Positions 12,605 to 25,071 of a DNA stretch of 64,000 nt are shown here, piece by piece (position 1 is the stretch's first letter; the number at the start of each line of letters is the position of its first letter). A model generated the notes under the pieces. That model had not been told where the DNA came from. It worked only from the letters and a program-made list of their open reading frames with translations, and ran no database searches. Source of the stretch: Hyalella azteca (Eukaryota; Arthropoda; Malacostraca; Amphipoda; Hyalellidae). The stretch is taken from positions 310,001-374,000 of the forward strand of contig NW_025947446.1 in NCBI RefSeq assembly GCF_000764305.2. The letters run 5' to 3'. The position numbers and the translations under genes are program-made.

Positions 12605-15600
12605 ATGATTGAACATAGTACTGACATTCATCATGTAAATTTTGTCAATTACTGCCCATCAGAAATTACAAAATTAGGAATTGATGCCAAAACAAGCACT
12701 CTGGCTGTTGTCAGGTAAGAGTATTAAATTAAATTGTCTTGTTTACCTTTCCATGCAAAACCTATCAGTCTGCATAGTTTGACATTTTAGTTATACCAAG
12801 TCTTCACATGTAGTTGTGCCTAACTGCACCTGTGCTGTTCAACAAAACTTAAAATAGGTAGGCACGTTGTGGGGACTTAAGGCTTGTACAGATCAGTATG
12901 TTTATTATTTTACTTTGATTTTGATTTGGCAAAATCTTGATTTTGTGAAAGCTTCAGAAATCTTGAGAGTTTTGACACTTTTGTTGGTACCTCTAGTTAT
13001 TGTTAGATTATTGTTTGCTAATCAGCAACACTGGTTGCATGACACTGAATAGAAGTAGAATTTTGTATTCTTTTGGCCTTGGCATCATATTTTTCTTCAG
13101 CATATGCACTGGTTTTGTCAAATATACTTACATGTAATTACCTTTTGACTGTTGGCAAAATGAATGTGCCAAACAAAAAAATATATATTTTCAATTTAAA
13201 TCAAGCTGATCTTGTTTCTATTTTTTGTTTCATTGGTACTCTACTCTGGAAAAGATAACTTGGTTATTATAAATTAGAAAAGACTGTAGGACCCAGATCT
13301 ATCAGAAGTGGGTCAACTGGAACACATGTGTGTCAGTATACTGCCTTCACAATAAGTACTTCAAAATGCTCATGGTTTTGTATGTTTTTATAAGTAGTTC
13401 ATCTCTATTATCAAAAGTTGTGTGTGGAAAAAAATTGTTATACTATGTATAGTATTCCATATCATAAGGAAATCATTTGTGGCTCATGTGTAGCTCATGC
13501 ATACCGTACCTATACATTTCAATCAAATTTATTTACATAATTGGTCTATGTCATTATATAATAGTTCTATTATATAGAAGAAGTGCCCCAAGATAGTTTG
13601 CTTTGGATCTGTATAATTGTGGTGGAAAATGGATATGTAAAATATTAGCTAATTTTACTCTTGATATTCAAGTAATTTCAGTATAATGTTTTGTATGACT
13701 TAAAAATGTGGTTTGTAAATTATCTTTAAATGTCACAAAATAATCCACAAAGATGGTTGATTACTGCCAGAATTATTAATAAATCAGATTGCAGGTGATA
13801 GTTTTTGTGTGAGTTGGCTGTGGTTGGTAAAGTTCAATTCTATGATTTGTTCTCAATGATTGTGAGTTGATTGATGAACTTTACTTTTTGCATCAAAAGG
13901 ACTTATTGCCTACAGATCTAAATTGTTTTTTCTTTATGATAATTTCACTTAGATTTAGCAACTGGATTTATTAAATATAATTTTTTGTCATGTTGAAAAA
14001 TTTCATCATTTATACCTACACAAACAAAATTTGATCCAAGTGCTAGGTAATCAAGTGATATTTTATCAATTATTCTTAGTGTGATTTTATCAAGTCTTAT
14101 TCACATCAATGCAATTTTATGTCATGGTCACCATCAGATGCAGCTCTGTCAACAAATCCATATAAATAAAGTGTTTTTTCATGCTAATTCATTCATGTTC
14201 TAAATGGCTGGGAATGATCAAAATTCAAGTTTTGCACACTTTTTCAAGCCTTCAGCTTAGTTCTTATTTATTATTATTAGAGTTGCTCTAGCAGGATTTT
14301 GTAGACAGTTAATGGTGTATTTATATTGTGTGTATCAATGCTTATGAAACTTCTTGTATTGTGTTGTAACTCTTTCTAAAGTACTGAATCAGGCTTCATT
14401 TATTATTTCTATTCAATATTGTAGGGCTGACAACAGCGTTGAGATATGGAACTGCAATCACCGCCCTGTTCTACTGAAGATCTTAAAAGGTATGTATATT
14501 TCCTGAGAGTATCTTTTCTGTTGGACAGTTCACTTACATATCTACTTGAATTTTACTGGACTTTATGTATGGTATATACAATTTATACGTACATCACACA
14601 TGTTAGAAGTGAATCATGAGGAACATATTTTGTCATTATTCTGTGTTAGTTTTGGAAGAATATTATTGATACTGTCAACCGGGGCTACTCGGGACGGTTT
14701 TGAGCGTTTTTTGTTAATAACTTCTTACGATGAAACATTTCATAAACAAGTTTAGGCTCATTTTATAGCTCTTTGCGAGGGCTATCGAATGGCATCTTCA
14801 AAAAAATTCCATATGCTATTCCTAAGGTGCCAGAAGCAAAAAAAGAGTGTCCCGAGTAGCCCCGTCGAACGGGGCTACTCGGGACACTGGGAATAAAACT
14901 TCATTTTAAAATATTTGAAGCATGCAGAGCGTACTCATCCATTACTAACAGTACATCAAAATAGCGTTTTTCACCATTTTTTTCAGGAATTTTTCAAAGC
15001 TAGTAAATGTCGTATTTTTCAACTTCCTTTATACTACATAGATAGGAAAAATGTTGTTGTTTAGGCCACTATATTTAGTTTAGCAATATTCCAATTAGTT
15101 TCGCTACTATGACTGTTTTACAACGTGTCAGAGGTGCGTCCCGAGTTGCCCCGCCAGTCCTTGACGGTAGTTTGTGCTTTGATTCTTTACTTTGTTTAGA
15201 AAGTTTTATTGAACTACACCATTTGTTAGTGATATGTTGGCAATGTCATAGGTTATCAAAAAGATATTGCTGTGGCAATTATTGATATTTGAGGGGCAGT
15301 GAAGAGAATTTGTACTGTATAAGCAAGGCACATTTGGAGGTAACCCTAATTGCTCACAGCCAAACTCTAGGCCCATCTAGTACAACCTTATAAAAATACC
15401 AAGTTCATGTGTTGGTTGCAGACACCAAGGTTAATGTGTTGGTTGCAGACATCAAGGTTCATGTGTTGGTTGCAGACACCAAGGTTAATGTGTTGGTTGC
15501 AGACATCAAGGTTCATGTGTTGGTTGCAGACACCAAGGTTCATGTGTTGGTTGCAGACATCAAGGTTCATGTGTTGGTTGCAGACATCAAGGTTCATGTG

Positions 15601-18600
15601 TTGGTTGCAGACATCAAGACAGGTCGTGTGGAGTGCGTGGTGTGGTGCCAGGGTCGTCTGTTTGCCGGCAACCTAGACGGCAGCATCAAGGAGCTCCCCG
15701 TCTCCTGCCCCCCCACCAGCCCCTGGAGGAGAAAGCCCATCTCTGTCCCAGGAGGAGCCTGCTGGAGCCTTGCTGTCAACAAGGAGCAGACCATTATTGC
15801 TGTAAGACTTCATTTGAGTGTTATTAATGCACCCTGAGAAAATGAGAATTGTTGAGAAAATGTGATAATTCATTACAATTGTTGTTATGCTTAATTTGAC
15901 TTTTCTATCTCCAATGTATGCTCCAAATTTTTTGTCACTTCCTCTTTCTTGAGTTTTAAATTAGGTATGTAAATCTGTTATTCACAATTGAAGACATTTT
16001 ATTCATTTTTGCAAAGTTAGATAGGAGCCATTAGACCAGCACCAAGAAATTTTCTCAGTGTTTCCACTCTCTCTTAAATTAAATGAAGTTAGATTGCTGT
16101 GGAGTCAGCTGAGTAAAGCCTTGACAAGCAGGCAGACCAATGCCTGGGCTGGTCAAGCCCATGTCACTTCAGCTTCAGGTTACCGCCACTAGTGGCTTTT
16201 CTAGACTGGGAAATAACCTGGGTCCTATTATCCAAATAGTGACACACTTTACCCCCAGGCTAAACCGGGTCAGAATGACCCACTCGAAAGCAAGGAGTGC
16301 ATTGCTATTTTGAAAAATATCTGCTTCTTCATTATTGCTACAAGTAATCCAGACTTGTTCAGTATTGGCTGGTTTTGCATCTAGATTTATTGAGTATTTA
16401 ACTCATCCTATTTATGTGTTCATTTGCAAGTTTTTGTATTTCATATGTTTCCAATATAAGGGGAAAAGATATCAATAAGGATTGATATCTTTCATTGATA
16501 TTTTTTTACTCTGCATTATATAGAATTCTTGACAAAATTGCATGCACATGCATGCATGCAATGAAATGGGCTGAACTGACTGCTCCTTTGAGTAAAACAA
16601 ATTTTCATTTTTTATATATATATATACAGGGAAACTTGATCATATATGCACCAAGTCCTATAAGAAGTCTGATAAATTGACAAATTTAGTCATTTCTCTT
16701 GTTTGTATAAGGTTGTCAGGCAGTCATTTGACTTGATTGTACAGTAAGGTTATGACCAGGTTACTCATCAACTAATCATGTGCAGGCCAGCAGTGACGGA
16801 GGACACATTTCTCTCTTTGCTGTGCTGGAGGATGACTTGCAATTTGAATCCATCATTGAAAAACTTCCCAGTAAGTCAATAAGAAGAACTGGTAATCTAA
16901 CTGCATTATTCCATATTTTTGGTGATTTTTAAGATGTTTTCATTTAGATATAAAATTTTTATGTTTCAAAAGTTATACTCTGGTACCTTGAATTATAAAA
17001 TTAAATATGGTTCTTCTATGGCATAGTATCTAAGAAGGTATGTACGTGCCAAGCTAATATTAGGTCTTGTTAGCTCATCAGTTTCTACAAAAGTCTGTGT
17101 ATATCAATCCTATTTCTGTCCTATTTTGCTGTCAAAGAAAACCTCAATATCGTTGAATCACTATTATTATTACCATACATTTGATGCTCTATGGCAGTTG
17201 CCTAAATTCCAAAATCATAGCCGCACTGGTCATGCTCAGCATAAATTTGATCACTTGTGCATTCAGCACAAAAAGTTAGCTAATGTGATAGCTCAAATGC
17301 TTTCCTGTGGCTTTTTTCCTGGAATTTGTCTGTTGAAATTTCTCCATGTCATCTTTTTGAAGGAAATTTTTGGCAATCAATATCAGCATTTTCATTTAAT
17401 ATTAATCTCACTTGAAATCAATTTCATGACACAGGGTTTTTTTTCAGTGTGATTCGAAAAAACATCGTTGTGCTATAATTGGTGCATGTTACATGCGATC
17501 TAAGATAGGGCCAGAATGTGGCAGCAGATACTTGGTATCTTAATTAAAAATGAATATAATGTTGATTTAGCTTTAGAAGGGACAAGGATAGATTATTGAT
17601 GCTGGTGTTTGCTGCGGCAGGTCGCGTGGTGAGCCTCGCCTGGCATGAGGACGGTAACTACATTGCTGCAGCGTGCGGCAATGCTGTCTACATCCGCTCC
17701 TTGCAGCCCAAGAAGGTTGGTTGTCACGCTCATATGGCGGATTGAAGTGCTTATAGAGCTCTCACTCTACTGATAAACCCTGCATGACACCCTCACTCTA
17801 CTGGCGCATTAGCCATCATCAGTGATATTTGTACCCTAAACACCTGGTAACATCACTTTTATACAAACATTTTACGTACAATAATGTATCGTCATATAAC
17901 AGCTGTGCAGGATAGCACTTAGTAACATCAGTTTTATACTAAACATTTTACGTACACTAACATATCCTCATATAACAGCTGCACTCAATAACTCTTGGTA
18001 ACTTAACTTCTATGCTTAACATTTTTTGTACAATAACGTATCCTTGTATAACAGCTGCGCAGGATAACACTTGGTAACATCACTTCTATACTAAACATTT
18101 TACGTACAATAACGTATCGTCATATAACAGCTGCGCATGATAGCACTTGGTAACATCACTTTTATACTAAACATTTTACGTACAATAACGTATCGTCATA
18201 TAACAGCTGCGCATGATAGCACTTGGTAACATCACTTTTATACTAAACATTTTACGTACAATAACGTATCGTTGTATAACAGCTGTGCAGGATAACACTT
18301 GGTAACATAACTTCTATACTAAACATTTTACATACACTAACATATCCTTGTATAACAGTTGCGCAGGATCATTGTGCTGCCAGACACGCAGGTGGTGCCA
18401 GCGCAGGTGTGGTGCGTCACTGTCCTGCCAGACCTCACCATCGTCGCCGGCGACTCTACGTGAGTGCAACGTGATGACATTGAATTCAATTTTAACATTC
18501 AGTGCAGCATTTTCTTGGTCATTTGTTTCCATTATTTATCTTTGTGGAATTTATCGTATCCAAAGAAAGGCGTGCGTTTCATAGCGAAAGCTTGGTTTTC

Positions 18601-21600
18601 TGATTGCTACCCTCGGCATGTATTTACTTGTTAAATGCAAATGTTGTTAATACAAGCGTGAACTGCTTCACCAACTGCATGTTAGGCCGAATTCAAATGC
18701 TGTTAAGGAATCCATTTGAGAACGTCAGCCTGCAACGCAGCGCACGGTACTTGATTAGAACTTCCCATGCTGAAGCAGCGGTCGTGATGATCTAAAAACT
18801 AGAGATCGTATCTCATGACCAAAATTAATTAAATCACGAGGTTCCATCGATGGGATTCTATATATTCCCTGCACTACTCAGTGCAACACTTTGCCAATCG
18901 TCCTCACTTTGAGGTATAATTGACATTGACTCGATACTAAATCTTTAGCTCCTATGAATACTCTTTTACTCTAACTTATAAATTCTCTTGATATACCCAA
19001 GCTGAATTAGTTCCATATGGCTGTGTTCTTGCTTTAACTCTTTTCTTGCAGATGTATTAACGGTCGTATTGAAAGGTCAAGGAGTAAGGCAGCCTAATGT
19101 GTTGGTGCAGGAAAGAGGTTTAAGCAGCCTTATTTATTGGTGCATTACAAAATATATAGCGGTTTCAGCGCTTATTAGGCCGGAGGCCTGTCGCCAATTC
19201 TTAACATCGCAGAACATACGCAGCTTGTTGTGGGCTTGAACTCGCAACAAATTGTTAGGCAGACCAATTTGTTGGTTCAGGACAGTGTCATGCCGCCCAT
19301 ATTTGTGCAGTTTTAATTATCTTGTATGATTTTGTTGTTCAGGGGCGCGGTGAGCTTCTGGTGCGGGCGGACGTGCACGCAGATCAGTAGCGTGCGCTCC
19401 CACGAGGGCCCCGTGCTCGCCTTGGCCGTCAACCCTGCCTCCACCATCGTCTACGCTGCAGGTCAGCCTCCCTTTGTCCTGACCTGCAGGTCAGCCTCTC
19501 TTTGTCCTGGTGCAGGTCAGCCTCCCTTTGTCCTGACCTGCAGGTCAGCCTCTCTTTGTCCTGACCTGCAGGTCAGCCTCTCTTTGTCCTGGTGCAGGTC
19601 AGCCTCCCTTTGTCCTGACCTGCAGGTCAGCCTCTCTTTGTCCTGGTGCAGGTCACCCTCTCTTTGTCCTGACGCAGGTCAGCCTCTCTTTGTCCTGACG
19701 CAGGTCAGCCTCCCTTTGTCCTGACGCAGGTCAGCCTCTCTTTGTCCTGACGCAGGTCAGCCTCTCTTTGTCCTGACGCAGGTCAGCCTCCCTTTGTCCT
19801 GGTGCAGGTCAGCCTCTCTTTGTCCTGACGCAGGTCACCCTCCCTTTGTCCTGGTGCAGGTCAGCCTCTCTTTGTCCTGACGCAGGTCAGCCTCTCTTTG
19901 TCCTGACGCAGGTCAGCCTCCCTTTGTCCTGGCGCAGGTCAGCCTCTCTTTGTCCTGACGCAGGCCAGCCTCTCTTTGTCCTGACGCAGGCCAGCCTCTC
20001 TTTGTCTCGACCTTCCAGGCAAATGACGGTCAATCGACGTAAATTCAGCGTTTAATTGACGTAAATTCAACGTGTAAAGGCTTCGTCTGCGTTGATGTAA
20101 CACCATGTGCATAGTAAATTCTGTCCTCTGATGCCCTCGTAGCTCTGGAGCAATGTTTTTTGTGTATGCACAGTAATCGGATACGATAAAGACTGCTGGG
20201 TTAAGTAAATTAATTTAGAATTAGAGTATATATATTTTTGTTATGGCATACATCATTACTTGAAACGCTCACACTGTTAACGATGGATTAGAATTTTTGA
20301 ACTATCAGGATAACGATACCGCTTCATTTACCTCCACTCCCTCGTTTGACACAATTAACTCTCCCGATGCACGTGATCAAGTTAGCTTCATTTGTTCTCA
20401 AATCAAGCATTGAAAATGATTGGTGTAACTTCATGCTGATCGTTCTCTCCCCAGCAACTTTTTAACTTCCAGCCAGCAAATAGTAGCGCTTGTGTTTCAG
20501 GAACCAATCTAATAATTTATAGCTAAAGAAAAGCTTTTCTCTATAGGTACTCTATAGCTTTCATCGAGTCCCTTTTAGCTGCACTCCGTACGTCGTATGT
20601 GTTTTATCAATTGTATTTCAGAGGCAGTGCATACCAGTTAGTCTATAGCAAGACACTTAAACTTATTCTCTGTGCAATTAGTTTCATTTTTTCCTCTTTT
20701 CTTGGGGGTATTTTACACTGAGATTATTTTACAAGCTTTTTTATTAGGTTTCACGTCTGACCTTCTATGGAACGTCTCGATGTTTATGCAGTTGCTCAGA
20801 AACATTGTGATTTCTCACAGCATTTTTCCCTCTTTTTGCTAGATAGAGGCCAGTAGCACTTCTTCCATTGAAGATTTTTCCTTCCTTTTCCTTCGTTTTT
20901 GCCTCCACCTTATCCTTCTTACTTCCGTCCTGCCACATCCTGCGTGGGCGCCGGCACACTCAACAGCAACTATCCTGCCAACAAACAACAACAAAATAGC
21001 CAACTACCTTCCAACAAACCGCAACCGCTTTGCCATCAAGTTCATCACGTGTAAAAATGACTAAACTTCTCTCCCTCAATACAAGCCTTTGACCCAATTC
21101 AAACCGCACAGGTCTCATGCCATTGACCTACTTCTCGCCATGCAGGTCACACTGACCCACTTCTCGCCATGCAGGTCACATTGACCCACTTCTCGCCATG
21201 CAGGTCCCGTTGTGACCCACTTCTCATCCTGTAGGTCCCATTGACCCACTTCTCGCCATGCAGGTCCCATTGACCCACTTCTCGCCATTCAGGTCACTTT
21301 GACCTACTTCTCGCCATGCAGGTCACACTGACCTACTTCTCGCCATGCAGGTCCCACTGACCCACTTCTCGCCATGCAGGTCACATTGACCCACTTCTCA
21401 CCATGCAGGTCACATTGACCCACTTCTCGCCATGCAGGTCACATTGACCCACTTCTCGTCATGCAGGTCCCACTGACCCACTTCTCACCATGCAGGTCCC
21501 ACTGACCCACTTCTCACCATGCAGGTCCCACTGACCCACTTCTCATCCTGCAGGTGTGGACCCCAAGATCCAGAGCTACGCGTACAAGAGCAGCGCGCAG

Positions 21601-24600
21601 CAATGGCACGCCTCCCACCTGCTCGAGAACCACACGCACGACGTCGCTTCTCTCGTCGTCGGCCCCAACGGCCGCATCTACTCCGGCGGTGCGTAGAATT
21701 CACTTCACTTGTAGCTATTTTATAAATTCGATTTCTATCTTAAAATCATCTAGTTATTACTTATGTCATGTAATCAATGCCAAGATGTACTTTTTTCGAA
21801 AGATTGGCAGTTCGCAAGCCAAATTCGTCATATACCTGAATTTTATTCATAGTAAACTGTTTACACGATCAATACATTGGTTATTGTATTCAGCAAATGT
21901 TAATCTGCATTAAGAAATCTTATGGCGTCGTGTGATGCGGACTTCTCCGCTAGCTAATTTATAGACCTCCTCACAGTGTCTATTCATTACTTGGTACAAC
22001 AACAATGATTATACGGAATGAGGAGACACTGTAAGACACAACAATGGTTATACGGAGCGGTCAGATACTTCTGTCACTCCCAAAATAGCATAGGATCTAC
22101 GCAGTTGATTGCATTGATGTTCAGTATATGAATAACTCTGCGAACACATCCTCGTATTGGCATTGGTGAGCGGCTACAGAGACTACATTATACTACGGTC
22201 GCACCGGCTTCTTTTAGATAATTCTATTAAAGATCCTATTTTTTGATTTACTTGAACATGCCGATGTTGAGTGAACACTTGGTTCGTACGCGTCTCACGT
22301 AAGCTGCTATATCAACTTCTGCCTCCCCCTCTCTCTTCATCGCCACGACCTGTGCTGCTGTTTACTAACCCCCTTCTCCCCTACAGGAGTGGACACGCAG
22401 CTGGGGGTGTCATGGTACCCTCCCAAGACGGTGTTCCAGCTCAGCAGCCGCCCTCCCGACGACCACGTCAGCGTCGCCGGCGACTCCGTCCTGCTGGTGT
22501 CGCCGGGCGAGGGCGTCAATTGGTGGCGCCTGGGCGCCGCCTCACCCACCAACACAACGGGCGTGCAGCCCCTCAAACAGGTTCTTCTTTTGAATTGATT
22601 AATTCCCTTCTCAAGTGTCTGTATTGTTAGGGTTGCGGCCGCCTGTTAAACAATACTTTTATTTATCTTTATTTGCTTCTCATGATTTATTCACACTTGC
22701 CAAGCTCCACTTTCCCGAGTTTACAATTGCATGTAGTTAGGTTCTTAGTTGTCTTGTCAGCTTATGTAGCCCTGTTGACTAGGTTAATGTACTAATTTTT
22801 ACTAGTGCCTGCCAAGGTTCCTTTATCTATTATTATTATTATATATTTTTTAATTTTTCTGTTAATTGTTCTCGCGCTCTGTGTGATGAAGAACAATCTC
22901 CTCCTGCCATGCGCTCCCTCTCCCCTCAGTCCCACGTTCTCACTGCTACACGCAGTAGCGGAGCAGGAAACTAACGTTCAACTATCCACCCAAGTGAAAA
23001 ATTTTCAGCGCCGATTTCTTACGTACTATCTCGAAATTATGGTATTTTTAATGAGAGAATAGGAGTGGCCCGTTATCTGTAACTCGCATGTTTCAGGACC
23101 GCGTGTTGGTGGCGCGCATCGAGACGCGTGGCGACGCTGTGAGCTGCGCTCTCAGCCCCACAGCGACCTGCGCCGCCTGCATCACCAGCGCCCACCGTGT
23201 CGCCGTCTGGCGCCTCATAGCGCCGCAGGTGAAGCACTTAAATTACCCTTTTAATCATCCTACAATTACTCTATTAATAATCTTTAAAACGCCCTTAAAT
23301 CACACTATAATACAACAATAAAAACACCTCCAAATTCCCTCTAAAATACTCTGAAAAGCAGCAGTGTTGTGTGATGTAGTGAGCAGTGTTGGGTGATGTA
23401 GTGAGCAGTGTTGGGTGATGTAGTGAGCAGTGTTGGGTGATGTAGTGAGCAGTGAGTGATGTAGTGAGCAATGTTGGTGATGCAGTGAGCAGTGTTGTGT
23501 GATGTAGTGAGCAGTGTTGGGTGATGCAGTGAGCAGTGTTGGGTGATGTAGTGAGCAGTACGCATAATATCCATGTATGGTGTCACCGTGCAGGGCGCAC
23601 AGCAAGCGTCGCTGCAGCGGCTGCGCGTGGAGACAAAGGGCGCCGCCCCCGCGGTGCTGAAGGTGGCATGGCTGGGGGACACGGCGCTGGCGACCGTTGC
23701 ACTCGACGACTCTGTACAGGCGAGTGCTGGACACGCGTTCTTGTAAACCTCTGTACTTTGTACGACTGATGCGACCTTAAGTGTTGTATTAGGATATAAC
23801 TTTCAAGATGTAAATATGACATCGTATATATCTGCTTCAGATTTGGGACGTGACAGAAGCGGCCGTGAACCTGCGCTGCTGCGTGCGTCTGCCACGCCAC
23901 GCGACGTCGCAGCGCGAGGGTGACGAGGGCTGCGAAGGCAGCGTGCTGCACCTCAGCGCTGCGGACGACGGCAATTGGCTGGCCCTGGCCACCGTCCACC
24001 GCTGTTTCGTCCTCCACGTCCAGTCGGTCTGTCCATCAACGCCTATATATGCACACTAATCTTCTTCAATGCTATTAACATTTGGCTGACTGGTAACTCA
24101 CCGTCTGAAGACGAAGGTTTAACATTATGTCAACAAGTGCATTAAGCCGGCAACGATTCGAGCTTCTAAGAGCCTGGTCACTGGAGTTACTGTCAGTAGA
24201 CAACGCTTTATTTTGTTGATACATCTTCTCTCATGTCGAGAGTCCTTCAACTTCATGATGCTGCTTTTCATTGGTCAACGCACAAACGAGTTTATCATGC
24301 TCTGCATTATTTTCGTGTTGTTAAAATCGTATGAGTAGCTCCAAGTTTCATTCAAATTGGCGTATATCTTACATATTGTTCAAGTCGAGTTTATATCGTA
24401 CTAATTTATCTCCATCTCAACAGGGCTCCATCACTGAGATGCCGCCACACCGCGCGGCAATTTCCTCGATATGTGTGGCGACAGAGGCGCCCGCGAAGCA
24501 CCGCCGCGCGGCGAGCGGTCGTGTGGTGGTCGCGTACGCAGATTTGTCGCTCGCGGAGTACAACCTCCACGACGGGACCATCACTACCTTCGGGGAGAAG

Positions 24601-25071
24601 CTGTCCTCCGTCCTGACCAACATACAGAGCGATTTGCCTGTGACTAACATAAGCTGGTGCCCAGCTCGAGAAATGTTATGCCTCGGCGATTGCTCTAAAA
24701 TTATTTTCATTAATCGGAAGGTGTTATTGGAGTATGATTGGAGTTCCCTACAACTTTCAAATATGCCTGGATATCAGGAATATCATGAGCTTAAAAGTAG
24801 ATTAGAGAAAAATGTGAACCTCTCGGCCAGTGATTACAGGAAGCAGGAGGTCATGCTGGAGCGAAGATTAGAAAAGCTAGAAATTATTCAGGATGAAATG
24901 AGATTGCAGACGTGGCAGAACTTGACGTCAACGATCACTCGTCCTGACGACGTGTTACTGGCTGCTAAGCTCGTGTCGTCCCACCAGCTGGTCGCGGTGC
25001 AGCTCAAGAAAGATGAGTTTCTCGAGCACCTGCCCGGGCCGCTTAGAAAGTATAAGCAATCATTCTTGTAA
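12605..25071 (+). CDS. UTP4: UTP4/cirhin, WD40 subunit of the small-subunit processome
   Basis: Thirteen exons whose phases chain without conflict: 12605-12714, 14425-14489, 15611-15801, 16786-16870, 17621-17715, 18359-18459, 19343-19461, 21554-21688, 22387-22580, 23097-23228, 23594-23719, 23841-24026 and 24424-25071. They give 728 residues; human cirhin has 686. Recognition rests on the N-terminal (DNSVEIWN), middle (HTHDVASLV..YSGGVDTQL) and C-terminal (LRKYKQSFL) blocks. WD40 blades fill most of the protein. UTP4 belongs to the t-UTP/UtpA subcomplex in the nucleolus, needed for 18S pre-rRNA processing and rDNA transcription. Exon 3 could instead begin at 15623, in the same phase. Intron 11 uses a GC donor (cag|gcgagt). 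Four junctions carry minisatellites that copy the splice site. Exons 8-12 are much more GC-rich than exons 1-2 and the end of exon 13. Confidence 0.93.
14680..14864 (+). mobile_element. MITE in UTP4 intron 2, unit 1
   Basis: A 185-bp element with perfect inverted ends, cggggctactcgggac and gtcccgagtagccccg. It sits 5 bp (tcgaa) from a second element with the same termini. The internal part is AT-rich and non-coding. The family is not assigned, because no clear target duplication was seen. Confidence 0.7.
14870..15153 (+). mobile_element. MITE in UTP4 intron 2, unit 2
   Basis: A 284-bp element with termini cggggctactcgggac and gtcccgagttgccccg (one mismatch), directly after unit 1. The facing ends of the two units make a hairpin-forming palindrome around tcgaa. 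The internal sequence differs from that of unit 1. Confidence 0.7.
15399..15618 (+). repeat. 27-bp minisatellite that duplicates the UTP4 exon 3 acceptor
   Basis: Eight units of 27 bp (gtgttggttgcag, then acatcaag or acaccaag, then gttcat or gttaat) run straight into exon 3. The acceptor I prefer, ttggttgcag ending at 15610, lies inside the last unit, as do the first 8 exon bases. Every unit holds the same acceptor. The unit is a multiple of three and open in the UTP4 frame, encoding a 9-residue repeat (VLVADIKVH and variants). Confidence 0.9.
16085..16300. other. GC-richer unexplained segment in UTP4 intron 3
   Basis: A GC-richer island within an AT-rich intron. It contains short self-complementary words such as gcctgggctggtcaagccc. 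No open reading frame or terminal inverted repeat was found. It may be a fragment of a repeat family not otherwise present in this window. Confidence 0.3.
17844..18366 (+). repeat. 76-bp minisatellite that duplicates the UTP4 exon 6 acceptor
   Basis: About seven 76-bp units fill the end of intron 5. Most contain tataacagctgcgca or a close variant. The functional acceptor is tataacag|ttgcgcagg, exon 6 starting at 18359. The first dozen or so exon bases thus belong to the last unit. Phase supports 18359: exon 5 ends in phase 0, and only this start reads on in frame as LRRIIVLPDTQ. Confidence 0.88.
19155..19255 (-). mobile_element. SINE 3' portion in UTP4 intron 6
   Basis: The reverse complement matches the 3' half of the SINE at 42960-43173, including aagaattggcgacaggcct and gcgctgaaaccgctata. 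The tRNA-like head was not found here, so the copy is truncated or diverged. Confidence 0.65.
19457..20018 (+). repeat. 26-28-bp minisatellite that duplicates the UTP4 exon 7 donor
   Basis: About 21 units of gcaggtcagcctctctttgt followed by cctgac or cctggt begin exactly at the exon 7 end (gctgcag|gtcagcc, exon ending at 19461). Each unit carries CAG|GTCAGC, matching the real 5' splice site. Mixed unit lengths mean that only some copied donors are in phase. Confidence 0.9.
21118..21556 (+). repeat. 29-bp minisatellite that duplicates the UTP4 exon 8 acceptor
   Basis: About 15 units (gacccacttctcgccatgca, then ggtcccatt or ggtcacatt) lead into exon 8. The real acceptor, cttctcatcctgcag|gtgtgg (exon from 21554), is the last copy. 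Each unit has a pyrimidine-rich stretch and CAG|GT. The unit length is not a multiple of three, so a neighbouring copy used as acceptor would shift the frame. Confidence 0.9.
23358..23562 (+). repeat. 22-bp minisatellite in UTP4 intron 10
   Basis: About nine units of gtgatgtagtgagcagtgtt followed by gg or close variants, ending about 30 bp before the exon 11 acceptor at 23593. Unlike the other UTP4 arrays, the unit does not match the adjacent splice site closely. Confidence 0.85.

Noticed and set aside
18366..18459. Acceptor gcgcag at 18366 for UTP4 exon 6
   Set aside because: From the phase-0 end of exon 5 it gives the wrong frame. The acceptor at 18358 keeps the frame and adds LRR before IIVLP.
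19326..20055. Long open frames through the UTP4 intron 7 array
   Set aside because: They arise from the regular 26-28-bp repeat. Homology to UTP4 stops at 19461 and resumes at 21554.
23358..23562. Intron 10 array as another splice-site copy
   Set aside because: The gtagtgagcag unit does not match the real acceptor caccgtgcag, which lies about 30 bp further on.
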